Below are positions 49,601 through 51,800 of a stretch of 64,000 bases of DNA, in pieces; the stretch's first letter is position 1; every line of letters starts with the position of its first letter. Location of the stretch: positions 1,072,501 through 1,136,500 of the forward strand of contig CALNXK010000163.1 of the NCBI GenBank assembly GCA_942486035.1, written 5' to 3'. Under the pieces are notes generated by a model. That model saw only the letters and a list, made by a program, of their open reading frames with translations. It had not been told where the DNA came from and ran no database searches. Origin of the DNA: Porites lobata. Lineage: Eukaryota; Cnidaria; Anthozoa; Scleractinia; Poritidae. Position numbers and translations under genes: made by a program.

Positions 49601-50562
49601 GTTCCTAACAGATTGGAATAGGTGATTTTTTTCTATTATTCTCGTTTTCCTTCTCTAACTGTCTGTCGCTGTGACTTCAGATTACTGAAGGACTGAAGAA
49701 GCTCTGCGGAAAGAACACTGTCCCACAAAAGCCAAAGAAAAATCTAAAGACTCCAAAGGAAACTAATAAAAAGAAAAGTAAAGGTAATTACAATATTTAC
49801 ATCAGAGCTGCAGTTCAAATTCTTCAACCGACATGTTTTTTTGTTCACGATCGTGCATTGTCAGCATTCCACAGACAAGTATTATGCATGGGATGAATGT
49901 TCACAAGAAGGACCTATCTATTCTCCAGACCTGAACGACGATCAGGTCCGTATAACACCCTAGGGGTAAAGGGCACTTCAAAGAAGTCTAACCGTCTAAA
50001 CCGTGGGTTACGAAAATGAGTGGACCATCAGATATGGGTTACCGTTGTTTCAGGTTTTCAGTTCTACTCTTCAATATATCCTGATGGCAATATTTTCTGT
50101 TAAACAATGAGATTGTCCAATGAAAAATTACTTTGAAGTGATTTGGTAAACAGGGGCTAAATTTTGTTTAAGTACTCCGCCCAAGTGATTTTTCTGATCC
50201 CTACTATCTATATCTGTAAATTGGATTGTTATCGTCAGCTTTAAATGTAAATAACTTTCATATTGTCTTATCAAGATTTTATCAGCTTTCTCTATTTATT
50301 TAATTTTATTTATATTTATTTTCATTTTATTTATATATTTGTTACAATATGTGTTTGAAAAGGGTTACAAATCTCCGTAAGCTTCATCTTTTAGTTTGAA
50401 AACAATCTTTCTCAGCCCAATCTTAAGCCGTTTTCATGCATTTTGATTTAATCTTTCCCTATCTTTTTTTTTCATTAACACTCAGATGTCGCACATCCAA
50501 CCATAGTAAAGGTGGTAAAGATGAATGGAGCCAATCAGACAACGAAAGGGACGAACGTGTGA
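1572..50562 (+). CDS. Adhesion/secretin-class (class B) seven-transmembrane receptor, split gene
   Basis: Model: join(1572-1676, 4137-4289, 4436-4488, 21249-21537, mini-exon units within 22912-24537, 27018-27071, 28268-28428, 28541-28655, 31918-32068, 44910-45033, 45123-45180, 47263-47351, 48129-48249, 49056-49097, 49681-49783, 50486-50562). All exons are bounded by AG/GT and join in phase. The 7TM part (346 codons) carries class B2-type signatures: HLNMLLSLGLGN in TM2, FTWMFVEGINLY in TM3, GWGIPAVIVGI in TM4, RCWL in ECL2, LLPLLG in TM6 and IFHC in TM7. Cysteines in TM3 and ECL2 can form the conserved disulfide. The predicted ectodomain is a signal peptide, a helical segment, a Ser/Thr-rich stalk, 13-residue repeats and a short juxtamembrane segment; I see no GPS (no C-x-W or HLTSF-like motif). 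Plasma-membrane receptor coupling to G proteins is expected from the family; ligand unknown. The 7TM half is firm, while linkage of the four upstream exons is inferred from phase only. Total is about 640 aa, depending on how many repeat units are spliced in. Confidence 0.8.
2205..2345 (+). repeat. Interspersed repeat, copy 1 (second copy 23401-23560)
   Basis: GAAAATTTGGTAGTCCATCC, then GAAATCTGGTAATCACGTGA and a CCGTCC-rich stretch, closely match the sequence that interrupts the mini-exon array at 23401-23560. The copies are in direct orientation. Unknown family. Confidence 0.6.
2481..2734 (+). mobile_element. MITE copy 1 (GGGTTGTTTAAAGCCGGGTT family)
   Basis: The copy starts CAGGGGCGGGTTGTTTAAAG and ends in the partly complementary CTCGACCCAGGGAGCAGCCCTG. 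It is about 250 bp with a shared interior (GCAAATTCAGTTTAATT, TTTGATGATTAGCTACTCT). A second copy in the same orientation lies at 5149-5377. This is a familiar non-autonomous family in coral DNA. Confidence 0.65.
4137..4289 (+). CDS. Receptor exon 2: helical extracellular segment
   Basis: Acceptor tttctttcctag and donor AAG|gtacag enclose 153 nt (51 codons, phase 0 to 0). The peptide begins IEALEGVVNNLKELAFSAVK and is rich in Leu, Val and Glu in a heptad-like pattern, so an amphipathic or coiled-coil helix is plausible. It has no Cys. I recognise no named domain. Confidence 0.55.
4436..4488 (+). CDS. Receptor exon 3: short linker (tentative)
   Basis: Acceptor ttaaaccag and donor CG|gtatgg enclose 53 nt reading HIIPAAEAYFSRSSFHK plus two bases (cg). 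The leftover phase matches the first base of the exon at 21249, where cg+a gives Arg. The exon is short and its donor is weak, so the call rests mainly on phase agreement. Confidence 0.4.
4760..5545 (+). repeat. Degenerate copy of the 2.27-kb repeat family, interrupted by a MITE
   Basis: 4760-4880 matches the left-module end (TATAGACTTAGCCAGGGCTAA, then TTTTAGAGAAAAAAATAATTT). 5090-5148 and 5378-5540 match the interior of the copy at 40180-42450 near 41060-41280 (e.g. GTCAGATCATTGTCTCAGAT). The MITE at 5149-5377 sits exactly between those last two blocks. Confidence 0.65.
5149..5377 (+). mobile_element. MITE copy 2, inserted in an older repeat
   Basis: It starts GGGCCGGGTTGTACGAAGCT and ends near GGAATTCGAACATTGCGGC. 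The interior matches 2481-2734. It interrupts a repeat copy whose uninterrupted version is at 41100-41125 (ctaaatattct|ttggaacgttttc), so it inserted after that repeat. Confidence 0.65.
5855..6117. mobile_element. Small mariner-like non-autonomous element
   Basis: Left end CAATCATTGACAAAAGTCTTGGGAC and right end GTCCCGAGGACTTTTGTCCAGGATTG are inverted complements. About 75 bp of its right end (from AAGAGGGACCGGAGAAATG) recurs at 7090-7163, so a second, truncated copy lies there. The TIR style suggests Tc1/mariner; no transposase is present. Confidence 0.5.
6118..7180. other. Intron 3 sequence, little recognised
   Basis: AT-rich intronic DNA. Apart from the partial mariner-like end at 7090-7163, I see no coding exon or named repeat. 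Confidence 0.4.
7180..7272 (-). repeat. tRNA-derived SINE head (- strand)
   Basis: The reverse complement reads CAAGGATGGCTCAGTGCAGTG (A-box-like), then GAGTTCGATTGCC (B-box-like) and ends AAGTTGACAC-side near a short flank. The arms do not fold into a normal tRNA with an anticodon loop, so this is a SINE-type tRNA derivative rather than a tRNA gene. Confidence 0.5.
7340..7661 (-). repeat. BEL/Pao 3' LTR
   Basis: It is nearly colinear with 20872-21191 with scattered substitutions, e.g. cataaatagTgataacTcctt against cataaatagCgataacCcctt. Exact ends are approximate because no TG...CA pair or target duplication is clear. Confidence 0.75.
7806..8870 (-). pseudogene. BEL/Pao integrase core and DUF5641-like C-terminus
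   Basis: The long open stretch 8675-7806 (289 codons) carries RSDQGTNF (second catalytic Asp), DVPHSSHMGGTWERMI (catalytic Glu), FTPNHLLT and the C-terminal WPLGKVVQVYPSDDGYVRKV typical of BEL pol ends. The first catalytic Asp is in AVDYFGPF at about 8810-8790 but in another frame. One frameshift near 8690-8710 separates the halves, so the protein is not intact. Confidence 0.85.
8863..9400 (-). pseudogene. BEL/Pao integrase zinc-binding region, decayed
   Basis: The frame 9252-8863 includes GGGMTHNELKQGGYWLM and VARFISSRVTCRRLR, matching the HHCC-type region preceding BEL integrases. One Cys position is occupied by Arg (SSRVTC) and the His region is altered. Upstream to 9400 another frame gives STEAEKSILTVTLTELQEAE, consistent with the linker before integrase, interrupted by a stop. 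Confidence 0.75.
9400..9532. mobile_element. Hairpin MITE (GGCCTGTTTACATGGAGTGG)
   Basis: A near-perfect palindrome: GGCCTGTTTACATGGAGTGG at the left is complementary to CCACTCCATGTAAACAGGGT at the right. Inner arms GGTCTAGTGGGGTTGGTTTC pair with AAACCTACCCCACTAGACC. It interrupts the BEL pol frame and abuts the 4.7-kb foldback element. Confidence 0.8.
10707..11300 (+). repeat. Internal direct repeat of the foldback element, copy 1
   Basis: It shares long blocks with 12592-13195 in the same orientation, e.g. CATGTACTTCCA and GACATTC near 10917, AGGAGGGATAAATTCGGATT near 10960, and CTAGTTTTTAAGTCATGTTA near 11260. Confidence 0.75.
11890..11998. mobile_element. GC-rich palindromic MITE (AGCCTGCGTAGCAGGCG)
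   Basis: AAAGAACGGGGCGCGCGAG pairs with CTCGCGCGCCCGTTCTTTC across a short loop, with AGCCTGCGTAGCAGGCG at the outer end. It is related to the family at 42573-42700 and 43470-43612. Confidence 0.55.
12592..13195 (+). repeat. Internal direct repeat of the foldback element, copy 2
   Basis: Second copy of 10707-11300 with scattered small indels (e.g. an extra ACAAGACACAAGG). It ends GAGCTGCAAAG where copy 1 has GAGCTGCAGAG. Confidence 0.75.
14231..16068 (-). pseudogene. BEL/Pao reverse transcriptase and RNase H, frameshifted
   Basis: The frame 16068-14494 gives the start of BEL RT (NNRQLVVKRWNQLNARFKK, RVVFDCSAQFNGVSFNDYL), the catalytic YVDD (DVYVDDGLKS) and the Pao-type GYLAPVTLKVKQILQQM region, then RNase H-like YLSDAS and IPRLGLAAA. 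Between about 15800 and 15570 the conserved frame is the other one (FMTDVKSMFYHFVVAEEDRD), so two shifts flank the first catalytic Asp. A further shift near 14540 moves the tail to the frame with WLTGPEFLW. The element is dead as read. Confidence 0.85.
16069..16584 (-). pseudogene. BEL/Pao pol 5' region (protease side), degraded
   Basis: Between the zinc knuckles and RT this stretch should hold the aspartic protease region. The - strand shows only broken frames, and I could not locate a DTG/DSG motif with confidence. Confidence 0.4.
16585..16949. mobile_element. 365-bp MITE with GGGTCCTTAAGATCC ends and TA target duplication
   Basis: Left end GGGTCCTTAAGATCCGAGGA, right end GTCGTCGGATCTTAAGGTCCC, inverted complements, flanked by TA on both sides (16583-16584, 16950-16951). 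The interior block CGGCAAAGAAATGTACAAAA with GTGATGCACGTGCAAA resembles 23950-24060. It is inserted in BEL pol. Confidence 0.75.
17328..17564 (-). pseudogene. BEL/Pao gag zinc-knuckle region
   Basis: The - strand frame has CLFCDAKHKLDDCTDF followed by ERRDFFFRERLCMGW and KSHQVAN, the C-x2-C...H...C spacing of BEL gag knuckles. In the second knuckle a Cys seems replaced (LCMGW where a C-x2-C start is usual). Continuing to 17220 the frame reads CSGTHPTCLH. Confidence 0.7.
17565..18838 (-). pseudogene. BEL/Pao gag central part (DUF1759-like)
   Basis: 18274-18053 reads LPKLTISVFEGDHLQNPVWK, and 18049-17741 continues with HYLLIGTEDAYQKARFVL and FINKLEKWPEIGPKDTSALR, the DUF1759 pattern of BEL gag. 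One stop lies between them (18050-18052). 18838-18600 gives RELELSRAKLSVCKEI and the LTVTIRANERLI stretch. Several frame changes occur from 17740 to 17570. Confidence 0.75.
18839..20288. mobile_element. ~1.45-kb insertion splitting BEL gag
   Basis: BEL gag can be read on the - strand from 20782 to about 20335 and again from 18838 downward; the DNA between is unrelated. A similar hexamer (AGCGAC) at both junctions (18833-18838 and 20292-20297) may be the target duplication. It includes a GC-rich palindromic stretch (GTCGCCCTCCGGGCGAC near 20122) and no recognisable transposase. Ends are approximate. Confidence 0.5.
20335..20782 (-). pseudogene. BEL/Pao gag N-terminus
   Basis: ATG at 20782 opens 117 codons ending at a TGA near 20429. 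It includes FRIRKLTEKGQSYQND, a motif I associate with coral BEL gag starts. Past the stop the same frame continues QELSKAQVLWNEFVDAYN and DILAQGPEEF before the insertion. The start lies about 90 bp inside the 5' LTR, as expected for gag. Confidence 0.65.
20872..21191 (-). repeat. BEL/Pao 5' LTR
   Basis: Matches 7340-7661. Its outer end is 57 bp upstream of the receptor exon 4 acceptor, so any antisense transcript starting in this LTR would run leftward, away from exon 4. Confidence 0.75.
21249..21537 (+). CDS. Receptor exon 4: Ser/Thr-rich stalk
   Basis: Acceptor ttgtcttcgtttcag and consensus donor ATT|gtaagt enclose 289 nt (one base, then 96 codons), phase 2 to 0. The peptide is mucin-like: TTFKPTTRARATRKLSTVST, SVRPTLRSETSARPSSKP and STTPLPSSPDDWTT. 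It is rich in Ser, Thr and Pro with no Cys, as expected for an O-glycosylated extracellular stalk. An alternative donor (TAC|gtaaaa, nine bases earlier) keeps the same phase. Confidence 0.6.
21610..21690 (+). repeat. tRNA-derived SINE head
   Basis: CTAGAAGAGCACTGCATCTC carries a degenerate A box, and GGGTTCGAATCCGATTG a good B box, at tRNA-like spacing. No complete acceptor stem is formed, so it is a SINE-like element or pseudo-tRNA. Confidence 0.45.
21700..22430 (+). other. Intron between exon 4 and the mini-exon array
   Basis: AT-rich; a T-run at 22258-22265 and an inverted pair (TTTTGTCCAAATTCTAA against TTAGGATTTGGACAAAT, 22315-22376). No exon of the right phase was recognised. Confidence 0.4.
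22432..22792. mobile_element. ~360-bp TIR element
   Basis: ATATCATGGGTGACAAATGA at the left is complementary to ATTTGTCACTCATGATAT at the right. No coding content. It lies just upstream of the mini-exon array. Confidence 0.5.
22912..24537 (+). repeat. Tandem array of eight 39-nt mini-exon-like units
   Basis: Eight units of exactly 39 nt, each after an AAG acceptor: 22912-22950, 23056-23094, 23198-23236, 23345-23383, 24080-24118, 24222-24260, 24356-24394, 24499-24537. They encode 13 residues, consensus ATENKTGSDNVSS, with an N-K-T sequon in most. Donors are gtaagt in six, gtcagt in the last and a broken ataagt in the sixth. Unit 2 has an in-frame TGA (23074-23076). The unit plus its intron repeats at 134-147 bp; units 4 and 5 are separated by a ~660-bp insertion. 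All are phase 0, so any number can be spliced in without shifting the frame, extending the stalk between exon 4 and 27018. Confidence 0.75.
23401..24060. mobile_element. Insertion within the mini-exon array
   Basis: It begins after TTTCTTGATAC of the unit-4 intron and ends before ATCAAATCTTCAAACTAAG of unit 5. 23401-23560 duplicates 2205-2345. 23640-23685 is a GAGAAA purine-rich microsatellite. 23945-24060 contains two related blocks around GTGCTGCACGT and TTTTGCTAATT, also found at 16840-16900. Confidence 0.6.
24540..25630 (+). other. Intron segment without recognised feature
   Basis: No convincing exon, TIR or protein similarity. It lies between the array and the TIR element at 25633. Confidence 0.4.
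25633..26617. mobile_element. ~985-bp TIR element (GGTGGGTTCACACT ends)
   Basis: Left end TAGGTGGGTTCACACTGGAC and right end GTCTAGTGTGAACCCACCTA are inverted complements, with further subterminal matches (CAAGTGC repeated near both ends). A TA on each side may be the target duplication. It contains a lysine-rich short ORF (to 26190) that I do not recognise. Confidence 0.7.
27018..27071 (+). CDS. Receptor exon: extracellular segment before TM1
   Basis: Acceptor ctttttttccag and donor AAG|gtaaat enclose 18 codons, phase 0 to 0: TQRTLKEGKCLLDMEDVK. It contains the only Cys of the predicted ectodomain after the signal peptide. It joins in frame to both the mini-exon units and the TM1 exon. Confidence 0.6.
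27475..27850 (+). pseudogene. BEL/Pao integrase C-terminal fragment (+ strand)
   Basis: The + strand reads LTPNHFLIGRPSAYMQP and later GDDGRVRMVEVKD and AAYHKVVLVEKSA in shifting frames with stops, the end of a BEL pol gene. 27955-28100, starting at the purine-rich GGGGAGGGAGAGAAG, may hold the polypurine tract and part of an LTR. It is a different insertion from the - strand BEL element. Confidence 0.7.
28268..28428 (+). CDS. Receptor exon: juxtamembrane region and TM1
   Basis: Acceptor tttttgtttcag and donor AG|gttagt; 53 codons plus two bases. About 30 residues starting IVEKQLGNLVMDIGNENDPV precede the hydrophobic VLICCSIGAITIFFIVLLVL (TM1). The juxtamembrane part has no Cys, Trp or HLTSF-like motif, so no GPS cleavage site is visible. 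The leftover AG plus the next exon's A gives Arg at the TM1/ICL1 border. Confidence 0.85.
28541..28655 (+). CDS. Receptor exon: ICL1 and TM2
   Basis: Acceptor gttaatttgtttcag, donor CCA|gtaagt, 115 nt, phase 2 to 0. VEITEKIFVHLNMLLSLGLG followed by NLVYVLDFTVF matches the HLNL.LSL..A TM2 signature of adhesion GPCRs. The preceding intron is only 112 bp. Confidence 0.9.
28656..29276 (+). other. 5' part of the TM2-TM3 intron
   Basis: Unrecognised AT-rich sequence up to the pogo-like element at 29279. Weak ORFs on either strand look like chance. Confidence 0.4.
29279..30704 (+). mobile_element. pogo-like DNA transposon remnant with TA target duplication
   Basis: Inverted ends CAGTATGTTGCCCAGTATCC and GGATACTGGGCAACATACTG are flanked by TA (29277-29278, 30705-30706), giving 1426 bp. 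The same TIR core recurs internally near 29697 and 30505. Between about 30005 and 30300 broken frames read VTRGLRDVKEGGISARKAG and FADWLIELANCGFDMSTDTF, typical of the Psq-type HTH region of pogo/Tigger-like transposases. The DDE domain is missing, so it is a deletion derivative. Confidence 0.75.
30710..31020 (+). other. Unrecognised intronic segment
   Basis: Contains the local duplication AAGTGGCCAAAGTGGCC. No family identified. Confidence 0.35.
31020..31560 (+). pseudogene. LINE (non-LTR) reverse transcriptase fragment
   Basis: Frames on the + strand give FYADDSRIYMPF (the Y/F-A-D-D RT motif) at about 31155-31190 and RANRIKLNDEKTELLVPN at about 31258-31310, followed by a remnant of the region after it. 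Stops and frame changes are frequent. The pattern suits a CR1/L2-like LINE. Following it, CAATCAATCAATC at 31547 may be its microsatellite-like tail. Confidence 0.7.
31918..32068 (+). CDS. Receptor exon: TM3, ICL2 and start of TM4
   Basis: Acceptor attgtcttttag, donor TGGG|gtgcgt, 50 codons plus one base, starting in phase 0. VLCSTVVVTLHFLETALFTW continues MFVEGINLYNKLVKVF, the TM3 signature of class B2 receptors with its conserved Cys. The exon ends AAIGWG at the head of TM4. The frame stays open past the donor to 32181, but the read-through sequence does not resemble TM4, while the exon at 44910 does. Confidence 0.9.
32069..33105 (+). other. 5' part of the 12.8-kb TM3-TM4 intron
   Basis: No named element recognised. 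A moderately repeat-like stretch runs from 32390 to 32620 (TTTTTGGACCGCCGTTATCT, then GACGTCACATGG). Confidence 0.35.
33110..33200 (+). repeat. tRNA-derived SINE head
   Basis: CACTGTGGTGCAGTGGTCAA (A-box-like) and GGGTTCGACTCCCGACGAC (B-box consensus) are about 40 bp apart, followed by a T-rich stretch. There is no proper anticodon stem or acceptor pairing, so it reads as a SINE rather than a tRNA gene. Confidence 0.55.
34010..34850 (+). pseudogene. Duplicated, decayed DUF3504 (Crypton-like) N-terminal sequence
   Basis: Two tandem blocks (about 34010-34420 and 34434-34850) share a peptide pattern: NLEDLDFDFVLQHF against NPEDWDVDFAFPDF, then ELAEIQEVF-like stretches and a segment resembling LDELLCHLQCF with SSFQKTPA. 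These look like the N-terminus of coral proteins with the DUF3504 / Crypton tyrosine-recombinase architecture. The second block has an ATG at 34424 but stops after 24 codons. No recombinase catalytic region is present. Family call from pattern memory. Confidence 0.4.
35011..35166. mobile_element. Hairpin MITE (GGTCCGTATTGTAAATTACG)
   Basis: CTTATTAGC followed by TCGGTCCGTATTGTAAATTA at the left pairs with TAATTTACAGTACGGATCGA and GCTAATAAG at the right; inner GATTTATGGCCCG pairs with GGGCCATAAATCG. 156 bp, no coding content. Confidence 0.75.
35170..36530 (+). other. TM3-TM4 intron, unrecognised sequence
   Basis: Small ORFs only. I see no exon, inverted repeat or protein similarity. Confidence 0.35.
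36535..36910 (+). repeat. Degenerate tandem repeat, ~55-65 bp unit
   Basis: At least six to seven units built on GTGCTTGTTTCGACTCATGG followed by CTTTAAGAACGAGTTATGTT. The + strand frame stays open for 76 codons through four units with the repeated peptide VLVSTHGFKNE. Repeat-length drift argues against it being a gene. Confidence 0.7.
36910..37140 (+). repeat. Short degenerate repeats (CTTCCGGTTTCAT / ACTCCATCGGA)
   Basis: CTTCCGGTTTCATGTCATGACTAA and CTTCCGGTTTCATTTTTCGACTAG are paired. ATCGGAATCGATG and ATCGGACG motifs recur. It directly adjoins the tandem repeat on its left. Confidence 0.45.
37181..37600 (+). CDS. Unrecognised 139-codon ORF, very basic N-terminus
   Basis: An ATG-started open frame of 139 codons. 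The N-terminus MPPKKKKELVRFRPRLRDKR is strongly basic (possible nuclear or DNA-binding segment), followed by RFTAKEWASKLAESDKGSYY, KWIKDDKAPEKS and a Ser/Gly-rich part. No domain recognised. It sits inside the receptor's TM3-TM4 intron on the same strand. It could be the N-terminal part of a transposon protein; chance is less likely than for the other short ORFs because of the biased composition. Low confidence that it is expressed. Confidence 0.35.
   Translation: MPPKKKKELVRFRPRLRDKRRRQNRFTAKEWASKLAESDKGSYYNQGKWIKDDKAPEKSIETTTESSFMSLLASGGSFLGREAAKQGTKSREVPRHIKIGRSTVLKVYCSGKEASRQTPESGLMSIFPGKCRTFKKCIV
37600..38930 (+). other. TM3-TM4 intron, unrecognised sequence
   Basis: AT-rich with scattered stops. 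A short GC-richer patch lies at 38430-38510 (CGGCCAAGGTGGTCGTTTTG); no family assigned. Confidence 0.35.
39045..39957 (+). pseudogene. Ty3/gypsy integrase C-terminal fragment with polypurine tract
   Basis: 39064-39250 reads DNGPPFNGSKFANFAREQGL, RKVTPGYAEANGDVERFMQT (integrase Asp and Glu contexts), then a TGA. The frame 39258-39944 (228 codons) carries AKKKQMKEYADKRRNARENL and VGDQVLLKQSK, the gypsy integrase tail, but starts out of frame; an APGKIPYDR-type piece is in another frame. The fragment ends at AAAATGGGGAGATGTAG, which looks like the polypurine tract and first LTR bases (TGTAGAG). Protease, RT and the rest of the LTR are absent nearby. Confidence 0.8.
40180..42450 (+). repeat. 2.27-kb interspersed repeat, full copy A
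   Basis: It runs from TATATAGATTTAGCCAGGGC to the GC-rich hairpin end GCGCGCGGGAGCCCCGCTA and is inverted relative to 57431-59701 (also 2271 bp). It is built of a left module (40180-40795) and a right module (40796-42450); each occurs alone elsewhere. The two termini share AGCGRGGCTCCC. Right part carries GTACGTACGTACG and repeated GACAGCTGTCAATT blocks. No intact ORF; probably non-autonomous. Confidence 0.85.
42573..42700 (+). mobile_element. AGCCTGCGTAGCAAGCG MITE copy
   Basis: TAGCCTGCGTAGCAAGCGTTTCC, a G-rich GGGGGAGGGGGAGGGGAAAG core and GGAAACGCTTGCCCGCAAAC end. An inverted copy lies at 43470-43612; the pair encloses about 0.8 kb. Confidence 0.6.
43470..43612 (-). mobile_element. AGCCTGCGTCGCAAGCG MITE copy, inverted
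   Basis: ATCGTGGGGTTTGCCGGCAA, a pyrimidine-rich CTCCCCTCCCCCTCCCCC core and GGAAACGCTTGCGACGCAGG end, the reverse complement of the 42573-42700 copy. Confidence 0.6.
43828..43862 (+). repeat. ATT trinucleotide microsatellite
   Basis: A run of about nine ATT/TTA units. Confidence 0.8.
44735..44832 (-). repeat. tRNA-like / SINE sequence (- strand)
   Basis: The reverse complement has CGCTGTGGCGTAACCAGTGT (A-box-like) and GAGTTCATGTCCCGC (B-box-like). It lies 80 bp upstream of the TM4 exon acceptor. Degenerate. Confidence 0.35.
44910..45033 (+). CDS. Receptor exon: TM4 and first half of ECL2
   Basis: Acceptor catttattcaag and donor AAG|gtaatc. It opens with GA, which completes the G left by the previous exon (GGA, Gly), then reads IPAVIVGITAAIKPSTYDME. 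Joined to AAIGWG this gives GWGIPAVIVGITAAI, a class B2 TM4. The rest, ending ICGPFNFTGRPERE plus AG, is ECL2. The N-F-T sequon in ECL2 is extracellular. Confidence 0.9.
45123..45180 (+). CDS. Receptor exon: ECL2 cysteine and start of TM5
   Basis: Acceptor cattttatcgtag and donor TTG|gtaaga enclose 58 nt: one base completing Arg, then CWLNGSTWIYKGPVLFFLL. The RCWL motif supplies the ECL2 Cys that pairs with the TM3 Cys, and GPVLFFLL starts TM5. The intron before it is only 89 bp. Phase 2 to 0 fits both neighbours exactly. Confidence 0.9.
45371..45928. mobile_element. 558-bp foldback MITE (GGCATTTCGGAGTTGCGTAG)
   Basis: The halves are inverted complements over about 240 bp each: GGCATTTCGGAGTTGCGTAG against CTACGCAACTCCGAAATGGCC, and ATAACTTGATCCCTGTTCAA against TTGAACAGGGATCAAGTTAT. 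It sits in the intron between the ECL2 and TM5 exons. Confidence 0.85.
45930..46628 (+). other. Intron sequence without recognised feature
   Basis: AT-rich; no exon or repeat identified. Confidence 0.35.
46629..46739. mobile_element. Hairpin repeat (CAGTGTTTCATCACCAGATG)
   Basis: ACAGTGTTTCATCACCAGATGAAACACC pairs with GGTGTTTCATCTGGTGATGAAACACTGC across a ~55-bp loop. A further GGATGAAACACTGC lies at 46548. The open reading frame across it (46534-46821) follows from the palindrome and is probably not a gene. Confidence 0.7.
47263..47351 (+). CDS. Receptor exon: TM5 and ICL3
   Basis: Acceptor tctctctaacag, donor CAAG|gtgcta, 29 codons plus two bases. VNMGMFLILLRVIFGKLSNK is the second half of TM5 (family pattern VN..FFI.ilRvl), followed by the basic ICL3 KYNKEHVKFA. 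Confidence 0.9.
48129..48249 (+). CDS. Receptor exon: ICL3 end, TM6 and ECL3
   Basis: Acceptor ttttcacag, donor CAG|gtttgt, one base then 40 codons. KGIRSMLALLPLLGVTYILG is TM6 with the LLPLLG motif; YFLQFHIAVQYLFVLLNSTQ is ECL3 and the beginning of TM7 (cf. Y.F..lNs.QG). Confidence 0.9.
49056..49097 (+). CDS. Receptor exon: TM7
   Basis: Acceptor ttttgttcacag, donor CAG|gtattt, 14 codons GVTFTIFHCVFDDQ, equivalent to the G.FIFIFHC..n..V end of TM7 in this class. Phase 0 on both sides; a 42-nt micro-exon. Confidence 0.85.
49200..49395 (+). repeat. Left-module fragment of the 2.27-kb repeat
   Basis: TATATAGATTTTGCAAGAGCTAAAAGC matches the outer terminus of copies at 40180 and 56755; the rest is diverged. 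It lies in the intron after TM7. Confidence 0.6.
49681..49783 (+). CDS. Receptor exon: cytoplasmic tail
   Basis: Acceptor gctgtgacttcag, donor AAAG|gtaatt, 34 codons plus one base. ITEGLKKLCGKNTVPQKPKK continues in a lysine-rich stretch (KETNKKKSK). The single Cys (LCGK) close to TM7 is a candidate palmitoylation site. Confidence 0.8.
50486..50562 (+). CDS. Receptor last exon: C-terminus with PDZ-type end
   Basis: Acceptor aacactcag, two bases completing Asp, then 24 codons and TGA at 50560-50562. The protein ends NGANQTTKGTNV; the last three residues T-N-V fit a class I PDZ ligand (S/T-x-hydrophobic). Confidence 0.8.
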
Positions 50563-51522
50563 TTAAAAACCGCTGTTTAAAGATTATCATTTACATTATT
50601 AGCTTGTGTAAAAGCGCTGACATTAACTATTTGTACGTAATATAACAAAGCCGGCAACTGCGAATGAAGAGGTACGTAATTGTCGAAGTGTTTGACATTA
50701 CTTGTAAACACGCGTTTTTTTTAAAAGGGGAATAACATCATCATCATTATAAAAGACCACGATATTAAGCTACCGCTCTTCTTGTCATGGTAAAGAACGA
50801 CAAAGAACAAGAAGGCCTGTGTTAATTCATATAAAACACTTTGTAGGGAGGTTGGTTTATTTAAGTAATTTTTGGCGAATTTATAATTAGAAAGGATGGT
50901 AAAACATTATGCTTTTGTCAGATGATTTTTCTAGATGATTGTATTCAGTACTGCCAAGTTACAGGAAGATGCATGAGGAATTATTAATACCAAACACTCC
51001 ACTTATTATATTGTTGTCGCAGCTTACTGTTGCAGTTTAAGGCCTCAGTCTAATGTAGGGCTTTCCGTGAGACCTGAACTAAACTCTTCATTTGAGTCGA
51101 CCTAAATTAAGCTGAATCAGAACAAAAAGCAATCTTAATAAATTTTCTCTTTCACAAACGTAACTCACTAAGTTTGGTTCGTCTCATGAAATGGTCGACC
51201 ACGTTAGTCCTAGGCCTAAGAAAGAAAGATTAACAGAATCGTAGTTGCTGAATAAAAAAGCCGCACATATTAAACGATGCACGCAGAATTGTACTGCCAT
51301 TTACGAACTTCTGAATAAAGGCACAAAACGAATAATGAATACGATTTTTTTTAATACTACTTTATTGATAGGTTTAGTCCCAGGGCCCGTTTTAAAAGGA
51401 AATGCTCAAGCTTTTACCGTCTATTGTCACCTTTTTGTGCGATCCAATGGCCCAACCCTGTGGTGCATGATCCTCTTTGATGTGAAGTAAATGAAATAAT
51501 TCATTTTTGAACTGCGGTTGTA
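50563..51522 (+). other. Receptor 3' UTR / downstream region
   Basis: AT-rich. AATAAA occurs at 51137-51142 and again near 51250 and could serve polyadenylation; ATTAAA at 50563 is too close to the stop to be likely. No other gene seen. Confidence 0.35.
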
Positions 51523-51525
51523 GAT

Positions 51526-51556
<31 letters not shown>

Positions 51557-51686
51557 TCCAATTTAAGCAATTGGAAAGAAGAAGCCTGAAAAAAAAAAAA
51601 TCAGGGCTTCAACGGGATTCGAACCCGTGAAAGCTCTAGCAACTGAGCTATGAAGCCACACATTGGTAGAGCAACGCACCGGCAAC

Positions 51687-51720
<34 letters not shown>

Positions 51721-51800
51721 TGATTTTTTTCAGGCTTCTTCTTTCCAATTGCTTAAATTGGAAAATTAATTGCGATGATCATTTCTCACTTTCATGATCC
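51523..51800. mobile_element. tRNA-derived foldback element
   Basis: Arms of about 105 bp pair (ATGAAAGTGA...; TTTTCCAATTTAAGCAATTG against CAATTGCTTAAATTGGAAAA; CAACGGGATTCGAACCCGTGA against TCACGGGTTCGAATCCCGTTG). Each arm holds a tRNA B box. The - strand also has an A box (CATAGCTCAGTTGCTAGAGC) and the + strand TTGGTAGAGCAACGC with part of an anticodon arm. So two tRNA-like heads face each other; neither folds as a complete tRNA. Confidence 0.75.

Noticed and set aside
51600..51720. Functional tRNA gene
   Set aside because: B boxes are good, but neither strand has a complete cloverleaf with anticodon arm; the sequence is a palindromic SINE-like element.
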